From Saccharomycopsis fibuligera x Saccharomycopsis cf. fibuligera (Eukaryota; Ascomycota; Saccharomycetes; Ascoideales; Saccharomycopsidaceae): 64,000 nt of DNA. Within the stretch, counting starts at the first letter, position 1, and each line of letters begins with the position of its first letter. Where the stretch lies: assembly GCA_001936135.1 (NCBI GenBank), contig CP012821.1, positions 1-64,000 of the forward strand, written 5' to 3'. The notes under the pieces were generated by a model. It ran no database searches. It saw only the letters and a program-made list of their open reading frames with translations, and was not told where the DNA came from. The position numbers were made by a program, and so were the translations under genes. Positions 32,280 through 42,509 of this stretch are shown in pieces.

Positions 32280-32930
32280 GGGCGGTTAAATCTGGGTTTA
32301 AATAGCTTGGAGTCAATTAAAGATGAGACAAAGGGCAGGTTACAGAGAGAATCGGATACTGGACAAAATAGTTTGGATAGATTATTGGTGTACAGCAGCC
32401 AGCAGAGTGAGCTTGGGAGCTGGGTGTGAAAAGCCTGCTGGACGTCCAATGATGCGGTTTCGATGATTTGGTAATTTGATGAATCAAATGATACTCTGGC
32501 GATGGCACATCCAACAAAACCAAAATAAAGATAGAAAACAAACAACGAAAAACAGTGAGAAATTAAGGGGTCACCCGACTGTCTCCGTGGAATATTTGTT
32601 ATGGAACTACACTTTTTGTTGAAAACACATTGTATATTCATACTTACGTAATATATTATGTAATATATTGGAGACACGATGTTTCTCTCATTACCTTTTT
32701 GGAGCCCAGAGTCTCAGAGCTACTATCTGACCTCTGAAACCGTTGAGAACCTCTTGATGTATCATTAGAGCTCTTACTCTTTCCCAGCATATTGAGTCAG
32801 GCTATGTAGTGGTGGATTCCGGTGACGTTTATGTTACTATTATTACTGGTAACGATGGTAAATGAAGCCGAGTCCCGCTCTCCAACCCCCAAGTACAGCG
32901 CCGATATTTTTGTATAGTGATATTTTTCTA

Positions 32931-32962
32931 TAATAGTAATAGTAATAGTAATAGTAATAGTA

Positions 32963-33029
<67 letters not shown>

Positions 33030-33036
33030 TAACAAT
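32931..33036. repeat. TAATAG / AAT microsatellite
   Basis: TAATAG hexamers pass into a pure AAT run, then AACAAT. It lies about 1.2 kb upstream of GSF2; a similar triplet array in opposite sense lies just downstream of that gene. Confidence 0.95.
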
Positions 33037-33654
33037 CAGATAGGGCTTGTTAGGTCCTGTTTCCGCTATTATTGCTAATATCGTTATTGCTATTGTGGTT
33101 TTTCTGTTATACATATATAACGGTTTTCCTTCATTCGTACTTGTCCTAGTCCTGTCTTCATTGTTTCTAGTTACACGTATTATCTGTTTTTTGTGTTGCC
33201 CGACGACGTTTGTTTGCCCGAAGACCCCAGATCTTATCTTCCGTTGAGTTCACATATGGAACATTTCATGGGGTAACAGTTATTTACAAAGTCGTTAGCA
33301 CTTCAGACTGAGTTCCCGGCATTGTAAGGACAGGACAGTATCATACGACTTTTCCATAGCTTTTGCGACAATGCATTCATCCATTGAGCATATAAAACAC
33401 AGAATCAGAGAAACGCACCAGACTATCTACTTTATGAACTACCTCTCTCGAATTCGATGCACAGCTAATGCGTATGAAACCAACAAAGAAATAGGCGGAC
33501 TGGTTGTCTGAATAGCCAAGTTGAAGAAACATGATCAACAGAAATGTGTTGAAAAAAGAAGCTAAAGAGACTGCACTACATTTAGTAGCTAATACAGACG
33601 AATGATTCTACATTGTTGAAATACTGGCTCCTAAGTACTACATCACCGTTCATG

Positions 33655-33656
<2 letters not shown>

Positions 33657-33689
<33 letters not shown>
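33657..33689. repeat. Poly(dA) tract of 33
   Basis: Uninterrupted A run on the + strand, about 570 bp upstream of GSF2. It may help keep the promoter free of nucleosomes. Confidence 0.95.
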
Positions 33690-33690
<1 letters not shown>

Positions 33691-33991
33691 AATCGCCCAT
33701 AAAGCAATTGAAAGGGTACTCCTAAACTCCTAGCAAAAAAAACACCGGTACAGACAATGCTACAATAAATAGGTGGTAGTTCTAAGAGAGGAAAAGGTGT
33801 AGGTAGTAAACCACCTAAATCGAAAAAACACCTGGTATGCTCGAAAACCAGAAGGACTAGGCCTTAAATATTCACATGATATGAATATTCGACTTCATTA
33901 TAAGACTTTCCGGGCAAAAAAAGAAAAGCAAGATGCTCGGAAAACTTTTCTTCCGGAAGGGCACCACCCCGGAAACAGGCCTCGTGCTAAG

Positions 33992-34006
33992 AGCGCCCCC
34001 GCGCGG
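33992..34006. promoter_or_regulatory. GC-rich Mig1-like patch upstream of GSF2
   Basis: AGCGCCCCCGCGCGG stands out in otherwise AT-rich spacer, and CCCCGGAAA lies about 25 bp upstream. C-rich boxes of this type are bound by Mig1-class zinc fingers and CGG by zinc-cluster proteins. Given that GSF2 acts in glucose signalling, glucose control is plausible. This is inference from motif and context. Confidence 0.35.
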
Positions 34007-34258
34007 CAAAATTTCTCATTTCTACCAAAAACGATTTTTCTGCTACGTAATTTCTCCGCCATCGCTGCAGTGAACTCTGGAGAACAGCAGCACTAGTCCA
34101 TTTTTACTCTTCTTTACTCTCTTCCTCTTGAGAGAATATTCATCCATCCACTTCAATATAAATACTCATTTTCTGCCGCAAAAACATTTCGACTCCAGTC
34201 TCTATAGCTCTCAATTTATCCCAGTATTTCCCTATCCATCCTCCAAGCACCCTATACA

Positions 34259-35647
34259 ATGACTACCACACAGGACGTCACTCAGGCCACTACGAAGCCA
34301 AACTCTTTCGAGGCCTGTATCCGTTTCAATGGCGACAATGAAAAGGACTACAACTTCATTCTCGACACCGACACTACTTTCAACGACTTGTACAAAATTT
34401 TCGATATCTTGCCAGTCTCCCTTAGACCTTCTATCTTTTACAACCAAAAGCCAAAAGGCTTTGCCTACTCCACCAACCCCGGTTTTTTGACCTCCACTGG
34501 GGCCCTTTTGTTGCCGTACAATTCTGACAATGACTTGTTTGTTAAGACTCCCAAATCGCAATTGGACAAAATTTCTGACTACATTTGGCCAACCCAGTTG
34601 ATTCTCCCTCAATGGGAGTTCAACCATTTCAACCACCTCAATGTTGTGTTGTTGTTACTTGTTTGGCTTTATACTGATTTACCAGATTTCATCTCCCCAA
34701 CTCCTGGTATTTGCGCCACTAATCAACTTCTCAAGTTGGCTGCTTGGGCAGTCACTTTATTCACTGGAAATGATAATAGTCCAGTGGCTCAAAACTTGTT
34801 GTACGAAACTAGACTAAACGGTACCTCCAAAGTTGGCCAGGGGTTTTTCTTTTTTTTCCATGTTTTAAAAGTGCTTATCGTTTATGGTAGTTTGTACACT
34901 GGGCTCATTAACCCAGTGGAATCTAATCCATTTGCCATCATTGTCTCCAGAGGTGTCTTTTTTTACAACTATGTTCTTATGGGCAGAGAACCAACCACCC
35001 AAGAAAAATACAAGGATTTGAAGCCACAAGATTTGATCAGTATTGGTTGGACCGGTGCAAGAAGACAAACCATAGATGACTTCAGAGATCACCGTAGACA
35101 AGCAATCATTGATGAGAATGGCGGTGTAGTGAAAACCCACCAAAAGGGTATTCTCTTGGATATTAACAAAAACATGGGGGTTTACTTGGATAATGATGAA
35201 GGGTTTGGTACTCCGTTGCCATCAGACCACGCCACCAAGAAAAATGAGTACCCACTTTCCATCAATTCCGTTAACGACTACCCTGAAGTATTAAAAGAAA
35301 CTTTGGCGTTAATCAAGCAAAATGAAGCTAAAACTGAAGACACAGTCACTGATGAATCGCTCTTTACCAATAACCCAGAAAAGAAAAAGTTTACCCTTTC
35401 TTATGAGTATTTTGCCTTTTATAACATCAATTTCCTCACTAAAAACAAACTTTTAACCAATGAAGACTTTACTTCTAAATTGTATAAATTCAATTCCAAT
35501 GAATTGGTGAGAAATTTTAGAAAATTTGGCTCTTACGCTGATGGTGGTGCTGCTTGGAATAAATATTATCAAGCTAGATTGAAATTGGGCAATTATGGTA
35601 AAGGTGAAAGATTTGCTGATCCATATTCTATCAAGAAGCCAAATTAG
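34259..35647 (+). CDS. GSF2: GSF2-like ER protein (glucose signalling / hexose transporter export)
   Basis: The 462-residue protein is homologous to yeast Gsf2, an ER membrane protein needed for folding and export of hexose transporters. The N-terminal part matches in order: ACIRFNGDNEKDYNF, LRPSIFYNQKP, NPGFLTSTGALLLPY, YIWPTQLILPQWEF. The signature block LYTDLPDFISPTPGICATNQL is nearly identical to the remembered S. cerevisiae block. Membrane segments are near residues 123-140 (VVLLLLVWLYTDL) and 195-215 (FFFFFHVLKVLIVYG). The cytosolic C-terminal half keeps the SIGWTGARRQTIDD and FRKFGSYADGG blocks. It is longer than the 403-residue S. cerevisiae protein because of inserts in the C-terminal half. 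The TATA-like stretch near 34160 and the start codon context agree with 34259. Confidence 0.93.
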   Translation: MTTTQDVTQATTKPNSFEACIRFNGDNEKDYNFILDTDTTFNDLYKIFDILPVSLRPSIFYNQKPKGFAYSTNPGFLTSTGALLLPYNSDNDLFVKTPKSQLDKISDYIWPTQLILPQWEFNHFNHLNVVLLLLVWLYTDLPDFISPTPGICATNQLLKLAAWAVTLFTGNDNSPVAQNLLYETRLNGTSKVGQGFFFFFHVLKVLIVYGSLYTGLINPVESNPFAIIVSRGVFFYNYVLMGREPTTQEKYKDLKPQDLISIGWTGARRQTIDDFRDHRRQAIIDENGGVVKTHQKGILLDINKNMGVYLDNDEGFGTPLPSDHATKKNEYPLSINSVNDYPEVLKETLALIKQNEAKTEDTVTDESLFTNNPEKKKFTLSYEYFAFYNINFLTKNKLLTNEDFTSKLYKFNSNELVRNFRKFGSYADGGAAWNKYYQARLKLGNYGKGERFADPYSIKKPN

Positions 35648-35775
35648 GTAAAGTTTAAAGCAAAGATATGGATCGTGTTTGAAGTGATATGCTGTACAAG
35701 TATTTGCGTTTGTCATTTATATATATAATGTTCATTTGTTAGTTATTGCTTTTTACGTTTTTGTTTACGTTTTGT

Positions 35776-35940
35776 TGTTACTATTGCTATTGCTGTTACT
35801 GTTACTATTACTATTATTATTACTATTACTATCACTACTACTAATACTACTACTACTATTACTACTACTATTACTACTACTATTACTACTACTATTACTA
35901 CTACTATTACTACTACTATTACTACTTTTATTACTACTAC

Positions 35941-35974
<34 letters not shown>

Positions 35975-35975
35975 A
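35776..35975. repeat. ACT/ATT triplet microsatellite of about 200 bp
   Basis: ACT, ATT and related triplets follow GSF2 by about 130 bp, grading from mixed ACT/ATT/GCT to pure ATT. It is in the opposite sense to the array upstream of the same gene. Open frames through it are poly-Leu or poly-Asn/Ser and are not genes. Confidence 0.95.
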
Positions 35976-36796
35976 TGTTTCACCCTCGTTATTGTCTCCA
36001 CATTACCAATTATTTCTGTCTTTTGTGAACCATTCTTTACTTGTATTTGTCATCTTTATCTTTATTTCCAAATCTTTTTATCTTGCTTAATTTCATGTTC
36101 TTACAATAAATTGCAATTTTTGGTTTTTAATATTTTTCACTATAAACCAGTTTGAAAACTGACTGGATACCCGCGCTTTTTCCTAAATACTGGTTTTCTC
36201 CTGGTTTCTTATACAATGTTTCAAAGTTGTTTACCATTACTTATTCAGCCCCTAGATATTAATAATATGTGATCAAAAAGTGCTTATTCATACTTCCGCT
36301 AATTTCAAACTTTTGCTTATTCAAAATGTAGCTTCTCTCCCATCATTTCATGTTTTGTATTTTTATTCATTTATAACAGACTTGGGATGGGTATACTTCG
36401 ACATTTTGTGCTATTTTCTGTCTAATATTAATCTGATTTATCAATACTTCTTGAGCAGAACTTTTAATTATGTTGGTTGACGTTGGATATACCAATGAAG
36501 GTACCTACGGTGATATCAATTTGAAGTAACAAGTCAAAGACCTACGTTGCAATGGCCAAGGAAGACTACTTAATATAATAAAATTTTGTTTTATTTAAGT
36601 ATTTTCTTTTATAGGGATTTTTTTAAAAGGGGAAGAGAGACGCTATAGATCTCTATTTCTTCTTTGAATTCATCTGAAATGTAAAAGCGTAACGAACATT
36701 TATAACTTTTTTCAATTTATTTAATGTATTTTGTGGTTATGTACCTATATGTGCTAAAAAGGCTAATGCCAAAAATAACCAGCTTATTTACCATAA
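35976..36796. other. Intergenic region, no gene seen
   Basis: About 820 bp of AT-rich DNA between the convergent GSF2 and carboxypeptidase genes. Nothing was recognised. Confidence 0.5.
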
Positions 36797-38368
36797 TCAA
36801 CGACTCAAATCATACTTACCACTAATCCATCTATTAACAAAATCCAAACTGACTTCTGGTTGATCATGCGGAGTCATATGCCCAGCATCATAAACTCTCA
36901 AAAATGTGAACTTATCAAAATTCTGCTTCTCACCTCCCACTGCGCCATCATTAGTTAAATATGATGATGTCTTTGCATTGGCAAAATCTTCATGTTTGGA
37001 GTAACTTAAACTGTTAGTCCATGCCTTGTTACCTAACCAGTTGCAAATATAGTCTTTATCTCCAGCATAAATCAATACTGGCAAATCGTACACATCAAGC
37101 AATTCGGCGACTTTTTCATGATATGGGCGGATTTGATCAGCATTGAGGAAAAACTGGTTGAACACTTGTTCATCACAACTAGCATAATCACTAACTTCAG
37201 CGCCAAGAGCTTCTTGAACTTCTGGCTCGTTCAAATACTCGACAGTATAGTTTTCTTGAGGATAACAATCTTCATCGCCACAAGTCATTCTGATATCATA
37301 AACGTTATAACCATAATCGGTCACTGCGGAAATAAGTTTACTATCACAATAAACTAACGCAGGCACACAAGCAAATAATGAATGATTAGAACGATAACAT
37401 GCACTGACTAAATTCAAACAACGTTGTTGCTGGGTGACTAGCTGATCGCATCTTTTTTGTGGAATAAGTTGACGATGACCTCCTTCACCACAAGCCATTG
37501 GACGGTAGTATTGATATTGAGTGTATGGGTCAGTGATACCATTTCCAATCATTACTGAAGTCAAATTAAAATATCTTAAAGACTCATCGTGTTTCAAGAT
37601 TTCAGTAGCAATAGATGGAATATAGATGCCAGCGTAACTTTCTCCAGCAATATGGAAGTCCAAATGAGCATATTCGGGGAATTGGTGGAAGAAAAGTTGC
37701 AAAAATGCATAAACATCTTCAGCAGCAGCAAAACTATTAGTCACTGATTCTGAGGAATAGGAAAACCCGACATTAACAGGTTGATCTAAAAAGATTACTG
37801 AAGCATTACTATTCCATGAATATGGATTGAATTCTACTGTTTTGTTAAGACTGATTATTGACGGGCCGAGTTCAAAGAAAAGGCCAACAAAAGAAGAACA
37901 CCCAGGTCCACCATTAAGCCAAAGGATAATTGGATCGTTTTGAGGATCATTTCTAGATTCAAAAAACCAATAAAAAAAATGTTTATCGCCCTCATCAACG
38001 TCTAGATATCCGGAATATTGCTTGACTTTATCAATTCCAAGTTTCAGAGGGTCTGGTTGTTTGACTCTGAGTTGATGTGATGGAAATTCTGCAGTATTGA
38101 CAACATGGTCCCACTCTTTATGAGCATTGATTTTGGCCTTTGGTTTGAACTCCTGCTTGGTTTTTGACGCAGCATTGGTGTGCTTGCTTAGCCAGTATAA
38201 TTGACTCTCATCGAGAGATAGAGGAGATGAAGAGAAGGAAGATGATAAGGGAGAAAATGGCAGAAACAATTGAGCAGCTCGCATTAAAGGCTGTTGACCT
38301 GGGTCAATGACAACAGCAACAGCCAATGAGACCAAAGATAGTAAGGGCCCAAATAAGATGTACTTCAT
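36797..38368 (-). CDS. Vacuolar serine carboxypeptidase (carboxypeptidase Y family)
   Basis: A 523-residue protein with a signal peptide (LFGPLLSLVSLAVAVV), a Ser/Pro-rich propeptide and a mature alpha/beta-hydrolase peptidase (S10) domain. The oxyanion block LNGGPGCSS is at 151-159. The catalytic triad is Ser244 in GESYAG, Asp437 in YAGDKDYICNWLGNKAW and His497 in AGHMTPHD. Extensive blocks agree with carboxypeptidase Y (NPYSWNSNASVIFLDQPVNVGFSYS). Residues 25-28 read QQPL, directly after the signal peptide, resembling the QRPL vacuolar sorting signal recognised by Vps10. N-glycosylation sequons such as NKT, NAS, NLT, NHS and NYT are present. It releases C-terminal residues from peptides in the vacuole. 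It is either PRC1 itself or a close paralogue; the shorter propeptide than in S. cerevisiae is notable. Confidence 0.92.
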   Translation of the reverse strand: MKYILFGPLLSLVSLAVAVVIDPGQQPLMRAAQLFLPFSPLSSSFSSSPLSLDESQLYWLSKHTNAASKTKQEFKPKAKINAHKEWDHVVNTAEFPSHQLRVKQPDPLKLGIDKVKQYSGYLDVDEGDKHFFYWFFESRNDPQNDPIILWLNGGPGCSSFVGLFFELGPSIISLNKTVEFNPYSWNSNASVIFLDQPVNVGFSYSSESVTNSFAAAEDVYAFLQLFFHQFPEYAHLDFHIAGESYAGIYIPSIATEILKHDESLRYFNLTSVMIGNGITDPYTQYQYYRPMACGEGGHRQLIPQKRCDQLVTQQQRCLNLVSACYRSNHSLFACVPALVYCDSKLISAVTDYGYNVYDIRMTCGDEDCYPQENYTVEYLNEPEVQEALGAEVSDYASCDEQVFNQFFLNADQIRPYHEKVAELLDVYDLPVLIYAGDKDYICNWLGNKAWTNSLSYSKHEDFANAKTSSYLTNDGAVGGEKQNFDKFTFLRVYDAGHMTPHDQPEVSLDFVNRWISGKYDLSR

Positions 38369-38746
38369 GGTGATTGTGTTTGATTATCGAAGATCAAAAA
38401 CAAGTAGAGAGATAGGGATACAGAAGCAAGATATAAGTTAAAACAGTGCGACGGCGGCAAAGCGCACTTTCCCCATTGGGAATGTGTTCTCGGGTTGTCA
38501 CCTGCCGTATCCTCGGAAATATACGCAAAGCTCAGGAAGAGTACAAAGCATTTATTATATATGTACTATAGTAGCAATTACTTCAACTAATACTAGTAAC
38601 AATAGTAATTAATATAATCTTCCCTGCTGGACAAGCGCTGCAAACGCAAAAAGCAATATCTAACAAGCAGCAGAAACGCAAGACAATATAAATTAGCTAA
38701 ATAACAAAATAAACCAAAGCAAAGCAAAGGTCCCCCAACAGACCAC

Positions 38747-39661
38747 TCATTTGAACTTCTTGCCAAACAAAATCAATTGCAATTGGTCATACAACGAAAT
38801 AACACCAGCACCGGCAACTGCTCTTAAAATGTTGGCACCACAGCCTTTGAACAACGAGTAGACGCCTTCTTGAGCAATAATCTTGGTAAATGCGTCAAAG
38901 GCGCTCTTGTAAAGAACCCCGGTACCTGAGGTCATCATCATTCTTCTTCTGACGGTGTCCAACGGGTAGGATGCGGTGGAAGCTCCGACAGTAATAACCC
39001 AACCTAAAAGGAAAGAGGCCAAGAAGCTGCCTTCCAACTTACCGGTAATGAGAGTTGGTTTGAGCGAATCGTAAAGACCAAAATACAAACCCCTGTAAAC
39101 AACGATCCCAAACACAGATGGGGCAAAGCCACGGTAAAGCCCAGCAATACCATCGCTGGCCAACGTCTTTTTGTAGACATCGAATAGCCCGTTGAACTGA
39201 CGCTCACCGCCAACTTTGCTAACCGATTTGGCATCATTAGCTAGTCTAGTTCTAGCGTAATCCAACGAGTAGACAAACAACAACGACAATGCCCCAGCAG
39301 CACCACCGGAAGCAATGTTGCCGGCAAACCACTTATAGTATCCTTCCTCTTTTTTGAAATTGAAAGCAGCTTTAATCTTGTCCTTGAAGGCAAAGTTCAA
39401 TGCTTGAGTAGGGAAATATCTAATGACATTGGCTGTGTTGCCACGCCAAAAGGAGTATAAGCCTTCGTTGGCGGCAGTCCGTTTGAAGGCATCTATGATG
39501 CCAGAGTATTTACGATCCAATCTGCCCTGTTTGAGCATCTCGTCCTGGTTTTGAATCAAAAGCTTGACTCTCTCAATAGGGGCTGCCGCTGTCTTGGCCA
39601 CTGCGGCAGAGACACCGCCCATGAGGAAGTTGATCAAGAAGTTGTCTTCTTTGTTGGACAT
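38747..39661 (-). CDS. AAC: Mitochondrial ADP/ATP carrier
   Basis: The 304-residue inner-membrane nucleotide exchanger has three repeats of about 100 residues, each with a PX[D/E]XX[K/R] signature: PIERVK, a second-repeat variant SLDYAR, and PLDTVR. The diagnostic ADP/ATP carrier motif RRRMMM follows the third signature. Typical blocks include [44 protein letters not shown] and [19 protein letters not shown]. Length is the family norm. It exports ATP from mitochondria in exchange for cytosolic ADP (PET9/AAC2 group). No defects are seen. Confidence 0.96.
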   Translation of the reverse strand: MSNKEDNFLINFLMGGVSAAVAKTAAAPIERVKLLIQNQDEMLKQGRLDRKYSGIIDAFKRTAANEGLYSFWRGNTANVIRYFPTQALNFAFKDKIKAAFNFKKEEGYYKWFAGNIASGGAAGALSLLFVYSLDYARTRLANDAKSVSKVGGERQFNGLFDVYKKTLASDGIAGLYRGFAPSVFGIVVYRGLYFGLYDSLKPTLITGKLEGSFLASFLLGWVITVGASTASYPLDTVRRRMMMTSGTGVLYKSAFDAFTKIIAQEGVYSLFKGCGANILRAVAGAGVISLYDQLQLILFGKKFK

Positions 39662-40850
39662 TGCGGAGACGAGTGTGTGATTGAGTTATCAGTAGAGTGT
39701 ATGGTTGTGCGTGTACCTGTTTACCGATATAAGAAAGGAGGGATATAGAGGAACTACAGATTTTTGGCAAAGGGAGAACAAGAAACAGGGAGTAGCAATC
39801 ATGGGCAGGCGGTGGAAATGTGTGTGGGTGTGGTTGTGGCCATGTATGTTGGGATGAGTGCCGGGTGATACTTGTCAAATACTGCATCGCCATTGTTTTC
39901 TCGGGCTAAGCTACAGCCGCACACGCACCAACATCAGCCAATATATTCAACAACTAACGACAATTATACGCATATTTTCTGACACTGTTTATCACCACGG
40001 GGCTAACCTTTCTGTTCATCAAATTTGAATTTCGCCCTGTCAAACTTTATTGTCTTGGTAGTAGTTTTTGTAGCCGGCAGATTTAGCAGCATGAGCAACT
40101 GTTTATATCAAAATTTGGACAGGGGAAACCGAAGCAATAGGGGTCACAGTAACTTCCTAGCAGAATAGACATTGTTGAGGTTGAAGAAAGCAGCGGCCAT
40201 CTGGGTAGCCATCCTGGGCGATTGGATACTTTGGTCTAAACACAACTTGTGTTACAAGCGGAGTAATAGGTCTTATATGGGCGCACTACATGACTTCCAC
40301 AGTCCACATCAGGCTGGCCCTACTATGCTACCGCAGAGACAGGCCCTATCTGGTTATCGTGTACACTCTTCTTTGAAGCTAACGTGTGCTCCTTTTTGAA
40401 CATCATACCTTCGAGGCAGTCTTTACGTACGTCAGTATATCTCTATCAAATAGCCCAATTTCTCTTGTTAGATCAGCAGGGTGCACACACCCCCATTTTT
40501 CATGACCGAATTGGCTGATAACCGGACACCCTCGATTTATGGGGTTTCTCAATAACCGGGAACCGAGCACCGGAAACCGGGGACCCGCAACTCCACTCAT
40601 CACCTGTTCGGTGCAGCCCCGTAACTGCTTATGTAATATCTTACGTGATCTCAATGAGCGGGACAAAAACAGTAAACAACAAACGACAATATCGATGATG
40701 ATGATGATGGCGGTGACGCTGATAATGGCGGTGATACCAGTGACAGTAGATGAGCTGCCAATACAGACGTATCTAATCACACACCCACATACTCATACCA
40801 TCCGTTAGACCCACCCACACTCAGCCCATACCCTATATATTCTCCTATTT
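39662..40850. other. Divergent promoter region
   Basis: About 1.2 kb between the ADP/ATP carrier and the UBX gene, transcribed away from each other. It has a dense cluster of ACCGG boxes (annotated separately), a GATGAT triplet run near 40695-40710 and a CTATATATT box near 40832 just upstream of the UBX start. No gene was recognised. Confidence 0.5.
40520..40586. promoter_or_regulatory. Cluster of ACCGG / CCGG boxes
   Basis: Five ACCG-type boxes occur in 67 bp: GACCGAATT, AACCGGACA, AACCGGGAACCGAGC, CACCGG and AAACCGGGG. Paired CGG/CCG triplets are typical half sites of fungal zinc-cluster regulators. It lies about 265 bp upstream of the UBX gene. Its functional role is inferred. Confidence 0.35.
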
Positions 40851-42509
40851 ATGTCCTCGTCCATCTTCATCTCCTCCGTCAGCGAGGCGGTCTCCGCCTC
40901 CGTGGCATCCAGCAAGCCCATGGCCGTCTACCTCACTGACGGCTCAACCGCCGCTGAGCAATGGGGCAGTCTGCTCTTACTTTCTGATTCCGAAATATCC
41001 ACTTTACTTCAGCAGAAGGCGGTGGCGTTGAAACTATACAAGCCGAGCCAGGAATTTGACTTTTTCACCCAAATCTTCCCAAACCCTGTGGTGCCTAGCG
41101 TTTACTTCATCAAGACTGGCCAGTTGTTGGATATTGCTGCTGGTGAGATCACCATTGACGAATTTAAGCAGAAGTTGAATAAAATATTTGGTGACGCTGC
41201 TGGCGGCACTATTAGCACTGCTCCAACTATGCCAAGTGCTGCTGAAAGCACCCCTGCTGGCAATATTATTCCTCCGCAGAGTGGATCAACAACTCCAGTT
41301 TCCCCTCAATCAGAGGCGTTATCGTCCGCCAACCAGCAGGATACTTCTAGATCTCAATCTTCCGAAAGCAGGCCTCAACCTCCAAAACCTGAGCCGCCAG
41401 CTAAAAAGCATCATTCCAAGAAACCGGAAAAAAAATATGAATCTTTAAGACAGCAAATTGCCGAAGAGTCTGCATTGCATTACAAGCAAGAACAATTAAG
41501 ACAGAAGAAATTAGCAAAACAAGAAAAAGAACGTATTCTTAACTTAGTGAAAGCTGATCAAAAGGAAAGGCAGAAACAAAGGCAATACAGCCAAAATAAG
41601 AAGCCAGCTTCTACTGGTGCAGCAGTCGCACCTACGTCATCACTAAACGCCACCGACAATATCTCCCATCCACATCATGGCAGACACAATCATCCCACTT
41701 GCGTGCTTTCGATCAGGTTACTTGATGGATCTCGTGTTACTCACGAATTCAAATCCTCGGATAGCTTGAATACCGTTCGTGAATGGGTCGACAATAATCG
41801 TCTGGATGGTGATCAACCGTATGTCTTCTATGAAGCAGTGGTAAGAAAAACCTACACCATTGGTGAAGAAAACACAACTTTGGCCGAATTAGATTTACCT
41901 CCTAGATCAGCACTAATATTGAAGCCTCAGCCAAATTACACTAGTGCCTACACCACCACAAACTCAGAAAGTTATATTGGTAAAGCCATAAATGCAGTGT
42001 ACTCTATTTTTGGTAATTTTGCCTCAGCCAATAATAATGGCGGTACTCAACCACAGGCAGCATCGTCACCACCTCCAGCACCACTGACCAATTTACATAG
42101 TCTTGATCATAATTCCCGTGAATCACTGCCAATTGTTGGCCCTGCTACTGACTTTTCTGGTCGTCCATTCCGCCAATATCGTGACAATATCAATCACGAC
42201 AACAATAGTAGCACCAGCATTGACCAAACAAATAATACTGGTAATACTGGTAATAATAGCAATGGCGGCATCAACGATCGTCAAGGCTCTTCTAGTCCTT
42301 TTCTTCGTTCTACTAATGTCTCCACTGATGATTTGAATTCATTTTATAGTTCCAGTTCTCACGTCAATAGTAGCATTACCTCGTTATCCGACTTGAATAA
42401 TTCTAGATTCAGATCATTTACTGATAATAATAAAGATAAGGACAAAAAAGTGACGTATAATGGTAATCAAACTAATTTGGAAGACGATCCGAAAAATAAA
42501 CATGATTGA
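40851..42509 (+). CDS. UBX-domain protein, UBX6/UBX7/UBXN4-like
   Basis: The 552-residue protein is likely a Cdc48/p97 cofactor. The N-terminal ~115 residues resemble the thioredoxin-like (UAS) domain of this subfamily: MAVYLTDGS, AVALKLYKPSQEFDFFTQIFPNPVVPSVYFIKTG is the recognisable stretch in two blocks. A Ser/Pro/Gln linker and a Lys/Arg/Glu-rich helix (about 195-255) follow. The UBX domain spans roughly residues 280-365, with CVLSIRLLDGSRVTHEF, VREWVDNNR, DGDQPYVFYE and LDLPPRSALIL. The C-terminal 190 residues are Asn/Ser-rich and disordered; a short helix near 380-392 could contact a membrane. The CTG codon between NNR and DGDQ sits where I recall Thr in fungal homologues, favouring CTG=Ser. 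Function in ER-associated degradation is inferred from the family. Confidence 0.88.
   Translation: MSSSIFISSVSEAVSASVASSKPMAVYLTDGSTAAEQWGSLLLLSDSEISTLLQQKAVALKLYKPSQEFDFFTQIFPNPVVPSVYFIKTGQLLDIAAGEITIDEFKQKLNKIFGDAAGGTISTAPTMPSAAESTPAGNIIPPQSGSTTPVSPQSEALSSANQQDTSRSQSSESRPQPPKPEPPAKKHHSKKPEKKYESLRQQIAEESALHYKQEQLRQKKLAKQEKERILNLVKADQKERQKQRQYSQNKKPASTGAAVAPTSSLNATDNISHPHHGRHNHPTCVLSIRLLDGSRVTHEFKSSDSLNTVREWVDNNRLDGDQPYVFYEAVVRKTYTIGEENTTLAELDLPPRSALILKPQPNYTSAYTTTNSESYIGKAINAVYSIFGNFASANNNGGTQPQAASSPPPAPLTNLHSLDHNSRESLPIVGPATDFSGRPFRQYRDNINHDNNSSTSIDQTNNTGNTGNNSNGGINDRQGSSSPFLRSTNVSTDDLNSFYSSSSHVNSSITSLSDLNNSRFRSFTDNNKDKDKKVTYNGNQTNLEDDPKNKHD

Larger units (their letters stand above)
32280..34258. 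other. Divergent intergenic region
   Basis: About 2 kb between the divergent UNC13-like and GSF2 genes. It holds a TAA/TAATAG microsatellite, a 33-base poly(dA) tract and a GC-rich patch close to GSF2. An open frame at 32276-32677 on the minus strand only touches the start of the UNC13-like gene and does not look real. Confidence 0.55.

Noticed and set aside
32276-32677. 133-codon minus-strand frame upstream of the UNC13-like gene
   Set aside because: It has no recognisable domain, occupies the promoter and leader of the UNC13-like gene, and its last codons overlap that start in another frame.
35736-36001. Poly-Leu and poly-Asn/Ser open frames after GSF2
   Set aside because: They are microsatellite translations on both strands.
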